In this document: one piece after another, positions 62,618 to 64,000 of the stretch
Position numbering within the stretch: position 1 is the first letter of the stretch
Layout: the number at the start of each line of letters is the position of its first letter
NCBI GenBank assembly: GCA_014800895.1
Contig: JAAVFG010000025.1
Location: 18,458 to 82,457, forward strand
DNA length: 64,000 nucleotides
Direction of reading: 5' to 3'
Source: Bacteroidales bacterium
Lineage (GTDB): Bacteria > Bacteroidota > Bacteroidia > Bacteroidales > Muribaculaceae
Made by a program: the position numbers and the translations under genes
Notes under the pieces: model-generated
Database searches by the model: none
What the model saw: the letters and a program-made list of their open reading frames with translations, nothing else
What the model was told of the DNA's origin: nothing

Positions 62618-64000
62618 ATGATTACGAAAAATCTAAAATATAATATTCTTACAGTTGGCCTTCTATCTTTAGGAGGCCTACTGACTTTTTCCGGGTGTAC
62701 TGACGACTCCCTCTCTTCCGATAAATCTGACATCCGGAGGATATCTTTTCGGGTTTCCACATCATCCTTAGCTACAAGAAGCGATAGCGAAAGAAAGAGT
62801 CTCAACCCCATTACTCTGTCTGGTGGTGATGATCCTCTCTATCTGCTTCCGACAATTACAGAAAGTTCGGATAATAACTCCTCGCCTACTCGTTCTTCCC
62901 AAGTCAATTCAGAGAATATACTCTCCTTCGGAGTCTTCGCCGGATATGCTTCAGATGCAACCAGTTCCTCCTATCTACCTAATTATATGGCGAATGAGGA
63001 GATAACGCGCTCCTCCGGATGGACCACCAAAGAGGAATATTTCTGGCCCGGAGCAGGAGCATTGCATATTAACGCATACTCCCCTTTCTTTTCATCTTCT
63101 GATAACGGGATTATTTCAGTTAATAATGAGCCCGGGAAACTCACACTAAGCTATGAGACACCCGCTTCCGTTGAAAATATGGAGGATATTCTTTATGCCA
63201 CGCCTATTAATGCATCCTCCTCGCCATGCGACCTTACATTCAACCATGCTCTTACTGCAATCAGGTTTGTGACCGGCTCTAAATTCTCTCCGTGTACCAT
63301 AAAATCCATTAAAATCTCAGGTGCAAGATCCCAGGGCAGCCTTAATCTGGAAACAGGAGAATGGACACTAACCGATAAAACAGCTGATTTCACTGTCTCT
63401 CCAAATATTACTCTCAGTGCGTCCGGAGGTAGTAGTTTCGTAGCATCTGACACCCCTATTGCAACTGATTCGCTTACATTCCTCCTTCTACCACAAACAC
63501 TTGGAGAAGAAGCAAAAATTGAAATCGTAACTGAAAGCAATGGTAAAGAAACAACCCTCTCCTCCTCCCTCACAAATATAATATGGAATGAGGGAAAGAC
63601 CATTACGTATCACCTATCGACATCTTCCGATCAACTTATACTTGATGTTACCGGAGAATTCAATACCCCTTACACAGGCACTACAAGGGAGTTTAATGTA
63701 AAAAGCTATATGACCAAAGGTGGTGACTCTATTCCTGTCAGATGGAAAGCTGAATTTATAGATGAAAACGATCAGCCTGTCGACACCCCGTCATGGATAG
63801 AAGGCTTCACATCGGAAGCAAAGGGTGACACCTTAGGGGTTTACACTTCTACGGTAAATAAAATGATTTTTGAGGATATATCTCCTGAATCCAAGGAGTT
63901 GCAGGATGCTCCCGATATAAACGCAAGAAGTGGAATCTCCCCTTATAATCTATCCAATTCTACCGGTGCCTCAACTATTGAAAACACAGCCAATACTTAC
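62618..64000 (+). CDS. Fimbrillin-family lipoprotein 2, cut by window edge
   Basis: 461 codons are present to the right edge without a stop. The lipobox is TFSGC (Cys about 27). The same Mfa-like pattern is visible: a SISFRVS-type strand (RISFRVSTSSLATR), EEYFWPGAGALHINAYSPF, FNHALTAIRFVTG and a later BACON-like region before YNLSNSTGASTIENTAN at the edge, which I recall from long Bacteroidales fimbrillins. It lies 14 bp after fimbrillin 1. It is larger than fimbrillin 1 and may be an accessory or tip subunit. Confidence 0.85.
   Translation, partial: MITKNLKYNILTVGLLSLGGLLTFSGCTDDSLSSDKSDIRRISFRVSTSSLATRSDSERKSLNPITLSGGDDPLYLLPTITESSDNNSSPTRSSQVNSENILSFGVFAGYASDATSSSYLPNYMANEEITRSSGWTTKEEYFWPGAGALHINAYSPFFSSSDNGIISVNNEPGKLTLSYETPASVENMEDILYATPINASSSPCDLTFNHALTAIRFVTGSKFSPCTIKSIKISGARSQGSLNLETGEWTLTDKTADFTVSPNITLSASGGSSFVASDTPIATDSLTFLLLPQTLGEEAKIEIVTESNGKETTLSSSLTNIIWNEGKTITYHLSTSSDQLILDVTGEFNTPYTGTTREFNVKSYMTKGGDSIPVRWKAEFIDENDQPVDTPSWIEGFTSEAKGDTLGVYTSTVNKMIFEDISPESKELQDAPDINARSGISPYNLSNSTGASTIENTANTY

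Noticed and set aside
1..64000. CRISPR array, insertion sequence or prophage
   Set aside because: No direct-repeat array with spacers, no transposase or integrase and no structural phage genes were seen; 'phage holin-like' at 40708 is a chromosomal envelope family.

Overview
The window reads as chromosomal DNA of a Bacteroidales bacterium, most likely Muribaculaceae or a close relative (the family is inference). The evidence is: at least a dozen promoters of the Bacteroidetes form TTG/TTTG-N18-20-TAnnTTTG; few Shine-Dalgarno sites; families largely confined to this phylum (DUF4290, DUF3575, DUF5119, fimbrillins); a MurA with Asp in place of the active-site Cys; and a serine-pathway dehydrogenase of the Bacteroidetes type. 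Coding is dense on both strands. I see no insertion sequence, prophage, CRISPR array or rRNA operon.

Layout. 1-6.5 kb: truncated radA, mdh, a serC-serA-aquaporin run, and the convergent operon tpiA-SPOR protein-folE. 6.6-15.6 kb: uvrB, a YgiQ radical SAM protein, an S9 lipoprotein peptidase and a PMCA-type Ca2+ ATPase. 15.7-19.7 kb: a small PD-(D/E)XK-like protein, a PcrA/UvrD helicase and nspC. 19.8-25.6 kb: a long minus-strand operon (FAD oxidoreductase, tsaB, DUF4290, murA, rimM, a small acidic protein, an OmpA-like protein). 25.8-28.6 kb: a HAD phosphatase, rarA and an outer-membrane barrel. 28.6-32.1 kb: a very AT-rich, gene-poor stretch with an XRE regulator whose promoter carries palindromes, then an Eis-like acetyltransferase. 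32.2-34.6 kb: an alpha/beta hydrolase and a membrane-anchored MurF-like ligase. 34.8-39.4 kb: a DUF488 protein, tRNA-Ala(GGC) and recJ-recQ. 39.5-45.3 kb: a DUF3332 lipoprotein, a YtxH/YtxH/holin-like/hypothetical envelope set leading into prmA, an ECF sigma factor, an unlisted 51-residue ORF and glnS. 45.4-52.8 kb: a porin with an unusual inverted-repeat leader, metF-metH, a Nim-like flavoprotein and a CPBP protease. 53-58.6 kb: a divergent DXS-like enzyme, pncB, galE and asnA. 58.8-64 kb: a fimbrial locus (DUF3575 and DUF5119 proteins and two fimbrillin lipoproteins) with a TfoX-N protein inside it.

Most genes are housekeeping. Functional groupings include DNA repair (radA, uvrB, pcrA, rarA, recJ, recQ), one-carbon/methionine metabolism (metF, metH), serine synthesis (serC, serA), wall synthesis (murA, the MurF-like ligase) and surface structures (porin, OmpA-like protein, fimbrial locus). 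The items most worth a second look are the membrane MurF-like/hydrolase pair, the self-regulating XRE island, the porin leader hairpin, the enzyme variants that lack canonical catalytic residues (SerA, DXS-like, MurA), the small ORF behind the ECF sigma factor and a predicted small RNA at about 53 kb.
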